Made by a program: the position numbers and the translations under genes
Source: Cristatella mucedo
Taxonomy: Eukaryota > Bryozoa > Phylactolaemata > Cristatellidae
Length of the DNA stretch: 64,000 nucleotides
Assembly (NCBI GenBank): GCA_009760855.2
Contig: WPIO01000087.1
Span: 827,001 to 891,000, forward strand
Direction of reading: 5' to 3'
Shown here: one piece after another, positions 1-12,756 of the stretch
Layout of the letters: each line of letters opens with the position of its first letter
How positions within the stretch are numbered: position 1 is the stretch's first letter
The notes under the pieces: generated by a model
The model's database searches: none
What the model was told of the DNA's origin: nothing
What the model saw: only the letters and a program-made list of their open reading frames with translations

Positions 1-475
1 AATCGCTGCGTTGGTATTTTGTACGTAAGAATTAATGGTCTGTCAGGGAGATAAATCCAATAAGCATAGAGGCATAAGTGCCAACTACTCGGCTGTGCAC
101 AATATTGCCTTGAGATCTCCCGAAACACTGTAGTGATAGAGAGGCCAAAATGGGGTAGGCCCATTTTAAAAGGAACCTGCAATGCCGCCTGACTAAGGAA
201 ATGTTTGAAATGCTTGTGTCACTGAATTAACGGCGTTTTAAGCCACACATTTCCACTTGCTATCTTGATTGGAAGACCTGTTCGCAACTACAGCCATTCA
301 CAGTTTAAATTGATTTACACCGTCTTTCTGAGCACCTTTTTTAAATTGAGATAGTCTTGTTACACAAGAAGCTAGTTTGTAAGTGTAAGTGAAGCTAAGC
401 AACATTAACGGATCAAGCGCCAAAAAATAACGAAAGCCATAGATGCCTTTTTTGGTTTTCAGAATTGAAACGTAT
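1..475 (+). repeat. Left arm of diverged inverted repeat
   Basis: This stretch is the reverse complement, with many substitutions and small gaps, of 2,310-2,786. Shared blocks include TTTCGGGAGATC, CCTTTTAAA..TGGGCC, CTTCCAATCA and a Ser/Leu-neutral AT-rich stretch around GTGTAA. The arm may continue left of the window. It could be the terminal repeat of a DNA transposon or one of two inverted copies of an unknown interspersed repeat. No protein is seen in it. Confidence 0.7.
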
Positions 476-1454
476 TTCATTTTCAAAGGATCATCACCTG
501 ACTGGGAACTATGCAGCTTCCATTTATCCTGTTACTAGGCGTACATGCTTATTTTTAGTAACTGGAACTATGAATTCAGTTTGTTACCCTTAGCACTGAG
601 TTTCCAGAAGTTGTAATAATTTTAGTTGTAATAAAAAAATGTGATAAATCAATGGGAACAAATAAAACCTAGTTTGAAATAGTACTGTGTAATTTTAGAC
701 TCACTGAAAAGCATTGTATGCTGAATTTTAAGTGATGGCGATTGTGTATTCAGCCTGTCAATTTCAAGGTTCAGTCACATGCCAAAGACCAAGCCATGAC
801 CAAGCCTTACTAGGCCTGGCCAGGATGCCGTACTAGGCCTGTCTTACATTACCGTGCCCTTTTGCTTTTGTACTGAGGACCGAGCAAGTAAAGTCAGCTG
901 CAGTACTCTAGAGCATTATAACATTCTCTACTCAGCCGAGCAAGCAGACTCCACGTCAAAGTCAGACTGCTCCATCTTGGTGAATTGGGTTTTTCCAGGA
1001 ACACGTTAGGCTAGTTCTTGTTTTTCTACAACTAGTACTCCCTGGTGCTCCAGCTTAGAAGTGCACTGCGATTACTCTTAAATTTTAGAGAAACCACAGT
1101 GCACTTAGAAAAAGGGAGACAAATAAAAATACCTTTTAGAGTCTAAAATATCACTTTATGAGCTGAGTAATCACAGGGTCTTCGGATGCTATTCAAATAG
1201 CTTGAAGTATCATAACTAGAAGATACAAGCTATACTAATTAAATCATCACTATCAATATGGTAGCCCCCTAGACCAATCGATATTTGACTTCGTAACGTT
1301 ATCGGAAAAAAATTAATATTTAGATCGTTGACACGCTCCCTGGTGCTGGCGACCTTTAGGTATATCAGAGGCATGTTTCTGCATTGTCATCTCCTAAAGG
1401 TAACACCCCTGCAATAGACCGTGCAAGTCAATGATTGTGATTCCGTCTGAGAAA
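476..1454. other. No recognisable feature
   Basis: AT-rich DNA lying between the arms of the 1-2,786 inverted repeat. Two close copies of ACTAGGCCTG occur near 810 and 833. No credible gene, LINE or SINE match was found. Confidence 0.4.
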
Positions 1455-2170
1455 ATAAGTTATGTTTCAATACTAAAATCTAAAATATTGCACACAAGGC
1501 TAGCTTGAACTTTTAGCACCTGATACATAATAATTATACTATTAACAATAAAAACCACTTGATAAAAGGCCCTCAGAGAACCAAAAGACAATATGTAAGT
1601 CAATGCACAAAATTCAGTGCTGAAGGCGTCCGATAATTTATCAAAGTGAATGTTGAAACCAGCCATAAGGATAAAGAATCGGTTTCATGCACACTGAATA
1701 GAAATGAGATCAGAGAAATCCGAGATAAATGAGGATTTGCTACCTCTTGGGCGATAGACGATTACCATAATCGGTAGCTTGTTTTCGGATGCAATCAATA
1801 AAATCGATTCCAATGACTGCTTCGAGAGTACTGCAAAAGGCTTGAATTTGATTTTTGAGCGCACAATAACGGCAACTCCACCACCAGTTTTTATTGATCA
1901 AGGGGTGTGGAAGAACGAGAAACCAGACGGGCAGCGTCTTTAATGGGCAGGCAGTTTACCGATTTGTGCCAAGTTTCAGACGAGGCGAGCAGGTCAGACC
2001 TTTTTCAAAAATAAGGTCGCTTCGTACTAGAGGTTTGTTGCACATTGAGCAAATGATTCCAAAGGCAAGCGGTACTTTTTGCCACTGAGTTATGTCAGGC
2101 ATGATAACCGCTAAGTTAGAGATATTCGCAGAGATGCATACGTGGGAGCTTTCTGAGCTGTTCAAGACAG
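1455..2170 (-). pseudogene. LINE endonuclease-domain relic (family A-like)
   Basis: On the minus strand the reading frames carry pieces of an apurinic/apyrimidinic-type LINE endonuclease. A GGGVAVIV-like block lies near 1,880, and a GFNIHFDK block, the usual GDFNIH metal-site motif, lies near 1,650. Frames shift and stops interrupt them. The same region in the + strand copy at 49.4-49.8 kb has the related DFxIHFDKFFDN block, so assignment to family A is reasonable. No RT follows, so it is a 5' fragment. The mutated G-D-F motif (G-F here) and broken frames mean it is dead. Confidence 0.6.
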
Positions 2171-2309
2171 TGCTAGGAATAGCAAACGAGTGGGTACGCA
2201 GCTCAAATTTCCTGCCAAGCGATTGGCGCCTAAGCTGGCAGCTCCCGCCACCATGGCGGCTCCAGAGTGCTTTTATTTGATAATTCGCAGTTCACGAATC
2301 TATGTACAG

Positions 2310-2786
2310 CAGTAAAATCAAGGAATGCATGTGATCTATGAAGGCGTAGTGATAATAGCTCAAATGTTTCTTAGTTTCACTTACACACAAAAACTAGCTT
2401 ATTGTGTAAAAAGATCATCTTAATTTAAAAAGCTGCTCAGAAAGACAGTTTCGATCCATTTAAATTATGGATTGGCTTTAGTTACGAAAAATTCTTCCAA
2501 TCATAGTAGATAGAGGAAATCTGTGGTTTAAAGAACCATAGATTCAATGCAACAATAATTCTAAAAATTTCATTAATCAGGTAGTATGTGCAGGCTCCTT
2601 TTAAATATGGGCCCATCCCGTTTTGGCTTCTCTATTTCCAGTCTCCCTATCACTAGTGTTTCGGGAGATCCATAGGCTTTGTCGGGCATTGCCAAGGGTT
2701 TAGGAGTTATGCCCCCATGCCTATGACATTTCTCTGCCTCACAGACCGTTTATTCTAACGTAAGAACATACTAACGCAGCCATTGG
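2310..2786 (-). repeat. Right arm of diverged inverted repeat
   Basis: Reverse-complement partner of 1-475. Matching landmarks in order are CACAGACCGTTTATTC, TTTCGGGAGATC, CCTTTTAAATATGGGCC, TCTTCCAATCA and TTTCACTTACAC. The arms are separated by about 1.8 kb that contains the LINE endonuclease relic. Confidence 0.7.
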
Positions 2787-3114
2787 CGGGCATATTGAAT
2801 ACAAACAAAAAAGCTGAACGCAAGATGTATTTTATGTAACCGTAGCTGTCGTGTTGACCTTCAGATCAACTGTACAAGTCAAGGTCACGTTTTTGCAGCT
2901 GACAGCGAAACATGGCTTCCTAAAAGACTCAGCATATTCAATGCAATATACTTTAGAACTATGCCCAACATCGCAAAGGATGCAGGATGCGTTTTGGCAA
3001 CTAAAGAGACTTCTGAAAAGGATAGACAGTTTTTGATGAGTCCAATATTTTTTTAATCATCAAATGTGGATTACATGACATTCAATGACATAGGTAATGA
3101 TGATACTAAGAAAT
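2787..3114. other. No recognisable feature
   Basis: AT-rich spacer between the inverted repeat and a LINE A tail. Nothing supported. Confidence 0.4.
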
Positions 3115-3350
3115 TTGAAGAGGCACCCTAAGGAGAACTCAGTCTCTTTCTAGGCACTTTACAATTGCTGCAAAGAAAGCTCGGTCAAATGGTTAGCGGT
3201 AGCTTGCTCAATGAAACAAGTATTACATGGTTAGGCGGGACATGCACAGGGTCAGCCTGCAAGTACGGTCACTGGCAGTCTGCACCGTGTCAGCACACAC
3301 AAGTACATACAGGACTAACCACAGGGACCCACTAGTGCAGTGATAAATGG
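3115..3350 (-). mobile_element. LINE family A 3'-end fragment
   Basis: Read on the minus strand it matches the family A 3' untranslated region: GGGACCCAC.., GTGCATG..GACCCTGT, then AAGTGCCTAGAAAGAGACT and a GGGTGCC closing arm of the terminal hairpin. The ATT tail is lost. It is strongly diverged, hence old and 5'-truncated. Confidence 0.7.
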
Positions 3351-4283
3351 GTGCATTTTTAGTTGCTACATTTACTTTTATGTTGCTTACTTACTCTGCA
3401 GTTGCTATACATGCAGCCTAAAGTTAGATTATGCCTAGTTGCAGCTACTGAACTAGCCTGCATATTAAAATATTTGAGTCGAGTGGTAAGAATTAGGCAA
3501 GCTGTAGACTTTTCAAAATATCCAAAACAACGTTTGGGAGGATTGTGTTGAAGACAATCAATGATAAAAAGCATGAAAACGATTCAAAAAGTATCGGATT
3601 GACTCAGTTTATTGTTATACAAATTCAAAGCCCACATTAAGGAGGGCATAGCTTAAGTGTCAAGTTCATTAATTGATTACTAGCTTACCTGTAACAATAG
3701 TACCGCACCTCGTCCGCATTATGAAATATACGCGTTTTACGGCACAAATCCGGCCAACTAACCGAGTAAGTCTATTGAATAGGATCCAATATGCACGCGA
3801 GACAGCTGGAATAAAGTGCAAGTACAGAAATCATACATTCCAAAGTTCAATGTGATTGGATGGCAATTAACGCAGATAATACATAAGCAAGATACGGGGG
3901 GGGCTGAAGTTCGACTCGGCAGTCGACGAAAGGCACTGTGAACCCCAAGCTATAGAACTAGGACAGGGTCATGTAATTCCAGGCATGGCATCAAAATTCG
4001 GTAAATAGATACACACGGATCTTTAGGAATGGGTAAACCTTACACGGACCTTAGAAGGCCATTGCGGCAGACAGACCCGGGCTGGCTATGAGACCCAGGC
4101 GTTTGAGCCAAGTTCGCCGACAAAAAATTCAAGCTATGAACGGCATACAGGAAAAGTTGAAATCACCACAAATTCCCATGAATAGAATTAAATTGACAAT
4201 TGCAGACTTATTCGCAGTGAAAGATGGGATACGTTGTCCAACTGTGCCACAGCCGACAGCGTCTATCGATAGCAGTTTTCTGC
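3351..4283. other. No recognisable feature
   Basis: Contains a G-run near 3,897 and a short open frame at 4,088-4,345 (85 codons) without any recognisable motif. Nothing else supported. Confidence 0.35.
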
Positions 4284-5975
4284 GCGTGCAACGGCTGCTA
4301 CGAGACGGGTTCAGAGGTGCCACCATTCTGACGGCCCAGCGATAATGGACTTCTTCGTTACTCTGGCCCAGTTGCAGTTAATTAACAGTGCTGTATGTCA
4401 ATAGTTTATTCATTGAAAAATAAACTTCTGCTTTGTGAAGCAGTATAAGCATACCAAAGTAAATTTGCATATAGCGAGGAAACTAGGAGTGATAGCCTCG
4501 GATAGCCTTTGACGAAAGTGGACTAATAACCAAAGGGGTGTGGCCACGCTAGGTGCAATCTGGTTACGGTTTTTGATTGTTATTGCTACCAGTTGGCGGT
4601 TGATGTCGAAGTAGGATTTCATTACTTAGAAACATTAATGTTCTTTCATATATTCAATTTACGTTCTGCATGTCCGTTTAGGGCTAATCACCTTTTATTT
4701 ACACTGATCACCAAAAAAGCAGTTTAGGTGTCGCTATTTTTACGTAAAGTCATATTGCTGAGCTTGACGTAACTGTAGGTGTAAGTAGGTCTTACAAAAT
4801 TCTTTCAATTACCATGTTCCGGTTGTCTGTCAATTAAAAAAAACTAGGGATTGCATTTAGAACTCGTTTACCTTTAAACAGGCAGAATTCCGAAAACTTT
4901 GATTTTCAACATACTTTCAGCGATTGCTCGTAAAAGAGGTGTCAAACAACTTGTTGCTCCAATTCTAAAAGAAATTTGCGCCAATTAATTTCAATAGCCC
5001 TACACAAAATGACTTGGTGAAATGAAAAGTTATCGAGAAAGAGAAAGTGAAAGTTGACAGATGGGCTGATTCGACAACCGGTTTTGCTGTATTTTCTATG
5101 CAATACGATATCAAAGTCAGCGAGAAATCTCGAATCCTAACCAATAAGGTCACTTTAAATGCTTCGCGCTCCAATCTCTATGCAAAATAGTTCACCAATA
5201 AATGCTTTGAAGCCGCGAGTAATTGGCTACGAAGCTTCAATGAAGGGGTGAAGAGCTTAGAAGGAGCCTGTTTGTTACAGCATTTGGTAGGTCTTCGCGA
5301 TTCGTGCATCCTGTGCATAGCACTGACTACACAATGCCTCCTGTATGTGCTCGTTACCAGCAATAATTTGGTAGTGCTTTCGATACAATATCTGTAAAGT
5401 CCCTAGATGAACGCGCAGTTTTCCGATAGCACTATAAAAATTTATAATTTCTAGTACTGGTGCAATAGTTGAAAAAGAAAATGAATGCAGCACCAGCCAC
5501 GGCTACATTTAGCCATACTGAAGGAAGGTAGATGCACCTCTTCAGTCCCTCTCGCTGAGCCTAACGGCTTGGTGATATGAGACCCCTTTCAGATTTGCAT
5601 GATGCCGATGAATAGGTAGTGATCAATTGCAATACGGTTTCGCAATTCAAGTGAACCGGCTGAAAAGCATTGCACAATTTTTGACCTTCACCAAGAACAG
5701 CTATGCAAGCAGCTCGATTTCCCATTTCACCAGGCTGGCAAGTACAGCGACAACCAGCTCGCTCACGAGTGCTGAATGACTTCTCTCTCCAATATGCAAT
5801 ATTGCTCTTATCCAAGCCAGAGACCTCACGCTCGCTTGACAGCAAGAGAATGCTTAGAAATCTCCAAACAAGCAAAACGTAAGTGGCCTATAAAGCACGC
5901 GTGCAACAATTGTCAAACGCACAGCAAACGTTTATTAGACATATAATGCAGCAGATATTACGGTTTGCACTAAGT
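4284..5975. repeat. Unknown repeat, copy 1 of a diverged duplication
   Basis: Parts of this block recur in the same order at 6,105-6,990: GCAACGGCTGCTACGAGAC at 4,287, CAATAAGGTCACTTTAAATG near 5,145, GCTCACGAGTGCTGAATGACTT near 5,760, and AATGCAGCAGAT near 5,945. About 600 bp (roughly 4,350-4,965) has no counterpart in copy 2. Open frames in the two copies differ, so the similarity is not explained by coding constraint. The family is unknown to me. Confidence 0.6.
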
Positions 5976-5987
5976 ACCATACGTAAC

Positions 5988-6033
5988 GTAATGTAAGGTA
6001 ATATTTCTATGTCTGTAACTCCACAAAGTCAGA
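5988..6033 (-). mobile_element. LINE family B 3' tip
   Basis: Carries TGTCTGTAACTCCACAAAGTC, preceded by a GTAATGTAAGGTAAT tail, which is the reverse complement of the terminal sequence seen in other family B copies. Only the last about 45 bp survives. Confidence 0.55.
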
Positions 6034-6104
6034 AATAATAATATAGATCCTGTATAATAATAAATAAGCAAAACGCAAGTCACCTATTGGTTGCAGCTTT
6101 CAGT

Positions 6105-6990
6105 ACGGGCAACGGCTGCTACGAGACAGGCTCAGAGGTACTACCATTCAGAAGGTGCAGCGATTGAACGATGAAGGTGTTCCAATTTTGAATGACATTT
6201 GAACTATCAAATTTCAATGGCCATTCAAAGCATGACTCTGTCCAATGGAAACTTATCGTGCAAGGGAAAGTGAAAGTAAACGAATAGGCTGGTTCAAAGG
6301 CCAGTTTTATTGTATCTTCTCTGCAAAACGATATTAAATTTGGAAAGAACTCTTTCAAGCCTAACCCATAAGGTCACTTTAAGAGCCTCGTGCTGTGCTC
6401 TATAAGCCAAATAGTGCACCATTAAATTATTTTTTTGATGTAGCGAGTAATTGATTACTAAGCGTCAGTCAAGTAGATAATACATGTAGCAATGAATGTA
6501 GCTGCATCCGCAGCTCCATTTAAGCCTCGTCGATAGGAGGCAGCTGTACCTCTTTAGTCACTGTTACAGAGCCTTACCGCTCGGTGATATTAGACCCCTT
6601 CAGCCCTCTCATTATGCCGATGGTAACCAATCGCAAGAATATTTTGCAATATATGCAGATCGACTGAAAAGCATCGCGCTATTTTTGATCTTGACCAAAA
6701 AGAGCCATGCAAGCAGCTCATTTTCATATTTCGCCAGGCAGGCAAGTAGGCATCCATCAGCAACCAGTTGGCTCACGAGTGCTGAATGACTTATCTCCCC
6801 AATATCCAACCCATAGGTCATAAACGGGCTCTACTGCGAGGAAAAGCCTAGAAATAGTCGAAACAGCTAACTCAAGTGCATTTAAAAAAGTGTACACATT
6901 TTAAATTGCACAAAAAATATTTATTCGGTACGCAATGCAGCAGATTCTACAGTGTTTACAGTATGCCGCATTGAGCTGTACCTTATTGTA
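6105..6990. repeat. Unknown repeat, copy 2 of a diverged duplication
   Basis: Shorter partner of 4,284-5,975. It begins with GGGCAACGGCTGCTACGAGAC and carries CATAAGGTCACTTTAAGAG near 6,370, GCTCACGAGTGCTGAATGACTT near 6,770 and CAATGCAGCAGATTC near 6,945. By eye the copies differ at something like a quarter of positions. Confidence 0.6.
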
Positions 6991-8195
6991 TCGCGTTTAA
7001 CCAATGACCTTGTATGGTAGAGCTAGTCACCAACGCCGACTTCGAGCACGAATGATCAACAGAAAATGCAGAAAATTAGAGAGGCTGAAAATGTGAACCT
7101 TTCCACATGTTGGACATTCTGCCCACCCGCATTGAAAGTGGTTTGTTCAGCTGACTGCTGAGGCATATGCCTACCACTGCCTACTTCGCATGTAAGAAAT
7201 GTCATGGGGGATTCAGAATTCAAAAGAACGTCTTGGAATGCAATAGAGAAGGCTGGCACATGGATGCTACTATCGTTAGTCTAAGATTAAAATAATAATG
7301 GAACGAAAGCCCAACTATGCTCAACAAAACTCGCCGAGAACTCGCCTATTTGTCAGCAAGTGAGATTGAGCCCATGGACGCATATGTAGCTATTTAGCTC
7401 CAGTCATCGCACCTATAACCGACTTCAACATTCAGAAGCTCCTTAAAATGAAAGAAGCTTTTGGGTTAGTTTTCTTTGGTGCGTAACGGAAGCCATTTTG
7501 CCACGACTCGCCCGCGTTGCCAAAAACCAGGCGAAAACGCGTTTAGCGGTAGTCCAGTCGCCTGACTCGAGCTTTACAGCTGGTTCGGAATGGAACGAAT
7601 GCCACACCAGAATTCTCGGCGATGGTTTAAAAATAGGATCAATATTTGAATCATCATTGCTTTGCTTTTACCGAAGTGAAGTTGGAACGACCTATTAGAG
7701 GATCGTTAGATTTGTAGACGCGAGGTAGGTAGTGAGAGGCATGTTTCTCTATGATCTAATAAACAAGCCACGTTTAATATGGTTGGACGGAATGTTCGGT
7801 AAATTCAAGGTATACATTTTCAAATTCCTCACCTACGGGCTCGCAAATATCAACATTAAAGAAGACGTCCTTAATACAAGAATGCGACATACAACTGTCA
7901 TTCCGCTAGTGGCGCCAGAGATATAAACCATTAGAACGTTGCACGTGGCCGTCTGAGTCAACACAAGAGCAAGTCATTCAAGACTCGAACTTGGCCAATC
8001 CCGGAGGTCTCCTTTACCATAAGTCTTACCTCACTCTACTGGCATGCCGATTTCTCTTGAATTATTGAACTCGAAAGTCATTTCTGTTAACCCACATCGG
8101 ACTTCCAGCTGTTACGTAGTTTTACTTTGATTTACTGAACCAATTTATTGAAAAGGTTTTCCCTCGTGCAGAACTTGCCTTGGGATATCATTTAT
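6991..8195. other. No recognisable feature
   Basis: Several short open frames of 60-67 codons occur (for example 7,498-7,698 and 7,732-7,926). None has a recognisable domain or codon pattern. Read as non-coding. Confidence 0.35.
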
Positions 8196-8345
8196 TTTTA
8201 TAGCACCCTAAGAGAACTTAATCTCTGTTCGGGCACTTCGCGTATGCGTCGGGGCTCGAACACACAACCTTAGCCAGACCTTGGTCGGGGCGAGCACCTT
8301 AACCGCTTTAACAAAACAGTATTGCTCTCCTAAAATAACAGCGAC
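8196..8345 (-). mobile_element. SINE 1 (tRNA-derived), minus strand
   Basis: On the minus strand it reads A-box-like GCGGTTAAGGTGCTCGCC, B-box-like TGTTCGAGCCCC, then GAGATTAAGTTCTCTTAGGG and an AT-rich tail. The A and B boxes are the internal RNA polymerase III promoter expected of a tRNA-derived SINE. The 3' part copies the family A LINE terminal hairpin. This copy shows what the SINE looks like without the hAT element that interrupts the 51.7-54.6 kb copy. Confidence 0.75.
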
Positions 8346-10199
8346 AGTCTGCCACTTACCTGGTCTAAAAAAGATCTAAGCATTAAAAATTCCTAAGACG
8401 CTACTTTATTCTGACTGGGAAAATCTCCAGATGCTATTTTCCCTGGTAATCTAATTACCGGCAAGAGAGCATTGCCAGTGGCAAAGTTCAGGTATCGCCT
8501 ACCAAACATGCCACTGCTTAAAATGGCATTCACCTGGTAGGCCGGGCATTGCATGCAGCTCGGCGAATCAGGTCTTTTTATCCCATCATTTTCACCTTTA
8601 AGAGAATCCTAACTCATGAAGTAACTTCGCATCTCTAACGAAGGTACGAATGAGCCTTGCTTTGTGTTGCATTATAAATGTATTTAAAAAGACGGTCTGG
8701 CAACAAACTAGGCACAAGCTAGACTAATTATTGCCTATTAGGGTAGCGCTCGCTATTGAAGATTAAGCTGTTGCCAGAAAAGAAGGATAGCACTCTAAAA
8801 TAAGCAGTTTTATCTGTCTCAACTTTTCCCTAGGCGGTGGTGCCCCAACCAAAAGAGCGATTTAAAGCGTGCCTCACCTAATGTAACGCTCAGGAAAAGC
8901 AATAATTTCTACTTTAGCTGCAGCTAAACGTGTTAGGTAGAGTGTGTGAGCGTCGAGAGCAACCTACTCATATGTTGGCTAAAAAGAATACCGACTGCGG
9001 TATTGCGTTTGTGAAGATAAGGTAAAATAACGATAGATTTTCGTAGAAATTGGTAGTCTTATAGAACTGAAAGAGCATGCAATGCAAAGTCAATGTCCAG
9101 TGATTAGTTGATAGATTTCAATTGCTCAAGTCAAGTGAAAAATATCTAATGAGGCATCAAACGAAATAAAAATAGACGCAAAGTTAAATCTAAAATAAAA
9201 AGTAGTAAGTACAATGGGATTGAGCAGAATTTCCAGACTTTGTAGATTTCCTAGTCTTGTTAGTCTAGTGGCCTGCTTTTTTCACAGCAAGTAAAAAGAC
9301 AACTCCCTATTAAAAGCTTTTGAATGAAAATCTGCATTCCAATATGGCGTGATTGGGCAGTTTTTTGGAGTAGTCAGCCTCTGAGAAGGACTATACGCAA
9401 CAGTACGGTTTCGGGTGAACATGTGACTCTACGCCGACTTCAGCTATTAGATTTCGGATAGCAAAAATAATTGTGGTAAAGGAAAGCTAGGCAAGCGCTG
9501 TGACTTTCATGAGGTAAAACGCAAACTATGCCCATATGAACAGTCCTGAACAAGCCACAAGTGTGACTAATCACTGTAGCTACGTGGGTGATGTTAACAT
9601 TTTGCTGCCCGCATTTTTCCAGCTATTTACCGGGAATTCCTTAGCCAAGGCACGCGTGCGGACCTTGCCCAACCACTCCGAGCAGATCTACATCGATTGT
9701 GGCTGTAGCTCCACGTATGCGGCGACATACCCAGCGAAATTAACCGTTGCTATGCGTACGGCTTCATTTTGAGCATTTCAGCTATCGACGGTCGACTTTA
9801 ATTTCTCTCGAATAATCGTCAGCTCCGTTGCGCAGGTAAATATTTATCTATTCACTGTCGCTTATCGAGAACATCTGTACTGCGGTCTTAAGGCAAACTT
9901 ATGTAGATCATGAAAGCTTCTATGGACTACACAGGATAGTAAGAGACGTCGAGTGACTATGCAGTCTCCCTGAATGTAAGACTTGTAAGGTATTGAGACC
10001 TAAAGTACTGATTGCGTGGTACATACTTGGCTAGATTCAGTGCCTGCCGGACCCAACCACAACATGACATATGTGGCTAGGCTAATTAACCCAAAAATTA
10101 TTCTAGCTAGCCAGATTAGTTGCAGAATGAAACAAAATTTAAATTTTAACTCAATTTTTAAGCGCCATGTTGTTCGTGTATATTTCCCCGTTTTTTAAC
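8346..10199. other. No recognisable feature
   Basis: AT-rich intergenic or intronic DNA. An open frame at 9,536-9,772 has no motif I can name. No LINE or SINE signature recognised. Confidence 0.35.
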
Positions 10200-10760
10200 T
10201 GAATTTTGAAGTCTTATAATGGAGTGGTGCTTATACACGGGATCACACTGCTAAATTTAATTTTAAGCTAAACAATGAACCTGCTTTGAATGCTTTTCCA
10301 GTATTTTAATGCATTTCGAATGCATTCGTCCAATGTCAAATGCTACAGATGGAATGGAAGATGACATCGTCAATGATGAGAGTGATTACGACAATGATGA
10401 TTCCACCAGGTGTTATGACACAATTTCGAGCGTGTGACATGACCGAGGGAGATGGAGAAGTTACCACCACTATTCCTGATTCTGAGGATGGTGATAGTGA
10501 TACGAGTGTTTTTCATGAGTCTTGATGTTGTTCAGCTCGTTCACTTGATCAATAATTTTGTTCGAAAAAATTTGGGGCTTATACATTGGGGAGGGCTTAT
10601 ACAAAGTCAAATACGTGAATTCTGTTGATTTTGAAGCCTTTCTGAGATATTATAGAGCTGCTCAACAGGTTCACTATTGTATATTTGTTATTGGCAACAT
10701 TTGTAAAGTGGAAATATTTTTAATGTTGATAGTTATCACCACGGCTTAACGCTGGCAATG
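10200..10760 (+). mobile_element. Possible DNA-transposon relic with acidic ORF tail
   Basis: Three copies of GCTTATAC lie at about 10,231, 10,575 and 10,592, the last two in GGGGCTTATAC/GAGGGCTTATAC context. Between them a frame from the ATG at about 10,354 encodes a short acidic stretch (MEDDIV..DESDYDNDD). Acidic C-termini next to repeated terminal motifs occur in some pogo/Tigger-type elements, but no catalytic domain, inverted repeat or TA duplication is demonstrated here. Weak call. Confidence 0.25.
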
Positions 10761-12756
10761 CAAAATGCCCTGAAAGTGTTTTCCTTACATGATAGCAGAG
10801 GAAGATGCATCAGTATAACACAGTTAACTACCGTTAACTTTTAACTATGCTCAGTCTGTAAATTCATAGCAAATGTGTGATTCGGAGTGCATAACTGACC
10901 TGGGGGACACAGATCGTTTCATTCGTCAAAAAACGTCAAAAAACGAATACAGCCCTTAGAGTCCGGGTCAGTCTATGGTGTAAACAAAATTATAAGTGAA
11001 TGAGTGACGCTTGGGTAAAGAAAACTTGCAGCAATATAATTAGGTGTCTATAAAATACCCCCGCTTCTTCTGCTAAGGAGAAACTGGCTACTTTCTGATT
11101 GTGCGGCGATACGTACAGGTAGTCGTTACATTTACCTAGCTTCAACCAGATAGCCATCTTCAAGCTTCTAGAAATCATCTGTTGAAGCTTTAGAGGGAGA
11201 AATTCACTGTCATCTTACACTGGTAAGTAAATCCATAATTAACTTTACAAGTCACGGGTTTGATTATTGGAAAGGAAAATTTGTGCATGCTGCCAATAGT
11301 GCAAATAATGCCCAGTGACTGCCATGCCGTCATAAAGTTATGCTCTGTGACCCCCAGATATAAGTGTATAGTCTGGCACAGGCATGCACTCACTCATACA
11401 AACAACCACCCAAGCACACAAAAACACACTCATGCACCAAATACATACACACACTCACTGACGCCCATATATTAAGCTTAAGTAACTGAATATTATCGAA
11501 TGCACGTTACTACATGATGACTAAAATGTGTAATGTCAAAAATCACATGTTAGTGTAAGAGCTTAAACGACGTATTGTGGCTGCATAAAATGCTCCTTTA
11601 ACAGTGAAGAATAATAAATTAGGATTAGGATTCTACTCGAATAAAATGTGAATTGAAGTGAACACACAAGTATTTGCTATTCAAGCTCATATAAGGCATC
11701 TACGGAATAAATTAAAAACCGTGCTGGCAGCAAGTGTGGAGCCCTGGGTTCCTCACTCATAGTGAGCTGATAGAACCTGAGTGCTTTCACTAACTCCGCT
11801 GTTGGCGAACATTTTCCTCATTCGAGTCTATGTTCCTTGGGGGCTCAAGTCACTGATGCCAGCGTCAAGAAAGCTGGGTAGATAATAAAATGGCTTCTGA
11901 CGAATATTCTAGATGTGCTTTCTAATAACGACTGGGCTGTAGCCAAGAGTTGACAATACTTGTACTTACGAGCGATCATCGGGCTTGAGCTCACATTTGG
12001 TCTCGCTGCATCGAAAAAAGACAGAAGCTGCTTCTCGATGTGCTTTAAGGAGATTTTCGTTTTCTAAGATGTCAAGTTTAACCTGCAGGCATCTCATCCA
12101 GAGAGCATCAAAAAGCTTTTGACACGACAAGGTTTTTAGTTAAAGCTGGTTCAGCAATATTGTTGTGAATAAGACACTGCATTGTTCAGCACTTAATCTA
12201 TTACGTAACCTGAAATATTTCAAGGTCGAACCTAAAAAATACTAACTAAAACTTTCACATCCAGTTTAGCTACTTTTGGTAAGGATTGAGGGATGAATGT
12301 AATTGTGGGAGGTTATTCTTTTACGATGGAATCTTATTTCCTTTATAAATATTTGACGAAATGCCCTTAGAATAGATAAGTAGGGTTTTGAAATGTGGCT
12401 TCCAATTTTACTTTACTTGCCTATCACACAAAAGTATGAACAAGAGATTGGCTCACACCTCGTGGAAATTATCGGCATCTGGCAGTTAAAAGCATTGGCA
12501 GTTAAAATTCTTAAATAATATATACTAATGGTAAAAGTAATAGTATGCACAGAAAGGTTTATTAATTTTAAAGAGAGGGGCTTGGTGGTTAGTTGAACCG
12601 ACATCCTTACAAATGGGTTAGTGAACTAGTACCTCAGGGTCAATAAAATAATTGTCAACTAGTTAACTTCTCCGACGCAATCATCGTAACTTCCATGATC
12701 CATCAATTCTGCTAGAGGTCATTGCTTATATATATATTTCAAAAATGGTTAATCAT
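10761..12756. other. No recognisable feature apart from a CA-rich patch
   Basis: Positions 11,383-11,462 are rich in CACA and CACTCA motifs without a clean period. The rest is AT-rich with no supported gene or element. Confidence 0.35.

Noticed and set aside
5561-5875. 104-codon minus-strand ORF in the duplicated repeat
   Set aside because: The second copy of the repeat (6,105-6,990) does not keep the frame, so there is no coding constraint.
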